A DNA stretch of 64,000 bases from AP-15 sp963796155 (GTDB lineage Bacteria > Pseudomonadota > Alphaproteobacteria > ATCC43930 > CGMCC-115725). The DNA lies in contig CAWCKT010000009.1 in the NCBI GenBank assembly GCA_963796155.1, positions 87,036 through 151,035 of the forward strand, read 5' to 3'. The notes beneath the pieces were generated by a model. The model did no database searches and was not told the DNA's origin. It saw only the letters and a program-made list of their open reading frames with translations. Positions 63,658 through 64,000 of the stretch are shown piece by piece (the stretch's first letter is position 1; the number at the start of each line of letters is the position of its first letter). The translations under genes and the position numbers were made by a program.

Positions 63658-63772
63658 TAGCAGACCCAGCTTAAAATGCCCGCAGAGATGGGCCCCGGGG
63701 CTACATATTGGGAACAGCGAGCGCTTGGCAAATGGTGGGCAAGCCCTCGCGGCGTAATCGTTTGCTAGCGGT

Positions 63773-64000
63773 TCACTCTTCCCGCAAGCCGGCCTTGCGC
63801 AGGCCGGCGACCACGAGGTCGAGGACTTCAGGCGCCATTGCAGGAGCGAGCAGCGCGCGATACCCGGCGGTCGTCAATCTGGGGTCGATCGCCAGCATCC
63901 GGCCGAGTTCGGCGCGCGCCTCGTCGAGGCGGCCGAGATGCGCGTTGGCGACGATCTTGGCGCGGATCGCGCTGATAAAGCGCGGCTGGTCGTGCAACGA
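63773..64000 (-). CDS. C-terminal part of a TPR-containing cyclase-like protein, cut by window edge
   Basis: The last 70-odd residues of a minus-strand gene that begins beyond the window: ISAIRAKIVANAHLGRLDEA then GRMLAIDPRLTTAGYRAL and VLDLVVAGLRKAGLREE. This ANAHLGRxxEA ... DPxLT ... VxGLRKAGLxE ending is the standard C-terminus of class III cyclase-TPR proteins. It may belong to a full second cyclase, or be a displaced tail of the truncated one at 62434-62946; the window does not show which. Confidence 0.7.
   Translation of the reverse strand, partial: SLHDQPRFISAIRAKIVANAHLGRLDEARAELGRMLAIDPRLTTAGYRALLAPAMAPEVLDLVVAGLRKAGLREE

Overview
The window is high-GC DNA (roughly two thirds G+C by eye) from an alphaproteobacterium, probably Rhodospirillales-like, although the exact order cannot be fixed from sequence alone. 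The evidence is gene order: argS - SPOR protein - nagZ - M50 protease - scpA - scpB ... tatB - tatC - serS - surE - pcm - LysM/LytM protein - yajC - secD - secF - Mth938 is the classical alphaproteobacterial arrangement, and rpoZ - spoT - acpS - lepB - rnc is another. The only regulators seen are the antitoxins of toxin-antitoxin modules. There is no rRNA, no CRISPR array and no intact insertion sequence.

Layout. 1-2.8 kb: the 3' end of a crotonase gene, a tiny secreted peptide with a twice-repeated WRNC motif, and a polytopic membrane protein of unknown function. 2.8-14 kb: housekeeping on the minus strand (Sec and Tat translocation, envelope, stationary-phase repair, serS), with sodB and two small exported proteins placed between the homologues of complex I assembly factors NDUFAF6 and NDUFAF3. 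14-18.7 kb: an insertion-like stretch carrying an acyl-CoA synthetase, a broken secreted protein, gene debris and a Gly/Tyr-rich exported protein; it separates scpB from tatB, and tatA is missing. 18.7-25.6 kb: scpBA, M50 protease, nagZ, SPOR, argS, dgt. 25.7-31 kb: a Phd/VapC module, hydantoinase/oxoprolinase subunits (hyuB, hyuA) and a Spy-like periplasmic protein. 31-40.7 kb: a complete MdtABC-type RND efflux operon with its outer-membrane channel. 40.9-47.9 kb: a ThDP enzyme, then rnc, lepB, acpS, spoT, rpoZ, tRNA-Cys and tRNA-Asn. 48-61.7 kb: an uptake and catabolic region for an unidentified, probably nitrogen-containing, small molecule (DUF1989 protein, M20 and M24 hydrolases, TauD-like oxygenase, polysaccharide-deacetylase-fold hydrolase, polyamine-type ABC transporter, quinone oxidoreductase, enolase-superfamily enzyme), interrupted by a tandem-repeat array and an AT-richer PEP-CTERM gene. 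61.5-64 kb: a defence/toxin patch (VapC/Phd, HepT/MntA) interleaved with pieces of class III nucleotide cyclase/TPR proteins.

A feature of the whole window is that at least nine conserved reading frames or frame segments (serS, dgt, hyuB, hyuA three times, mdtC twice, the TauD-like gene) are each restored by removing exactly one base. The uniform direction points first to insertion-type sequencing error in the assembly; real decay or +1 frameshifting is the alternative.
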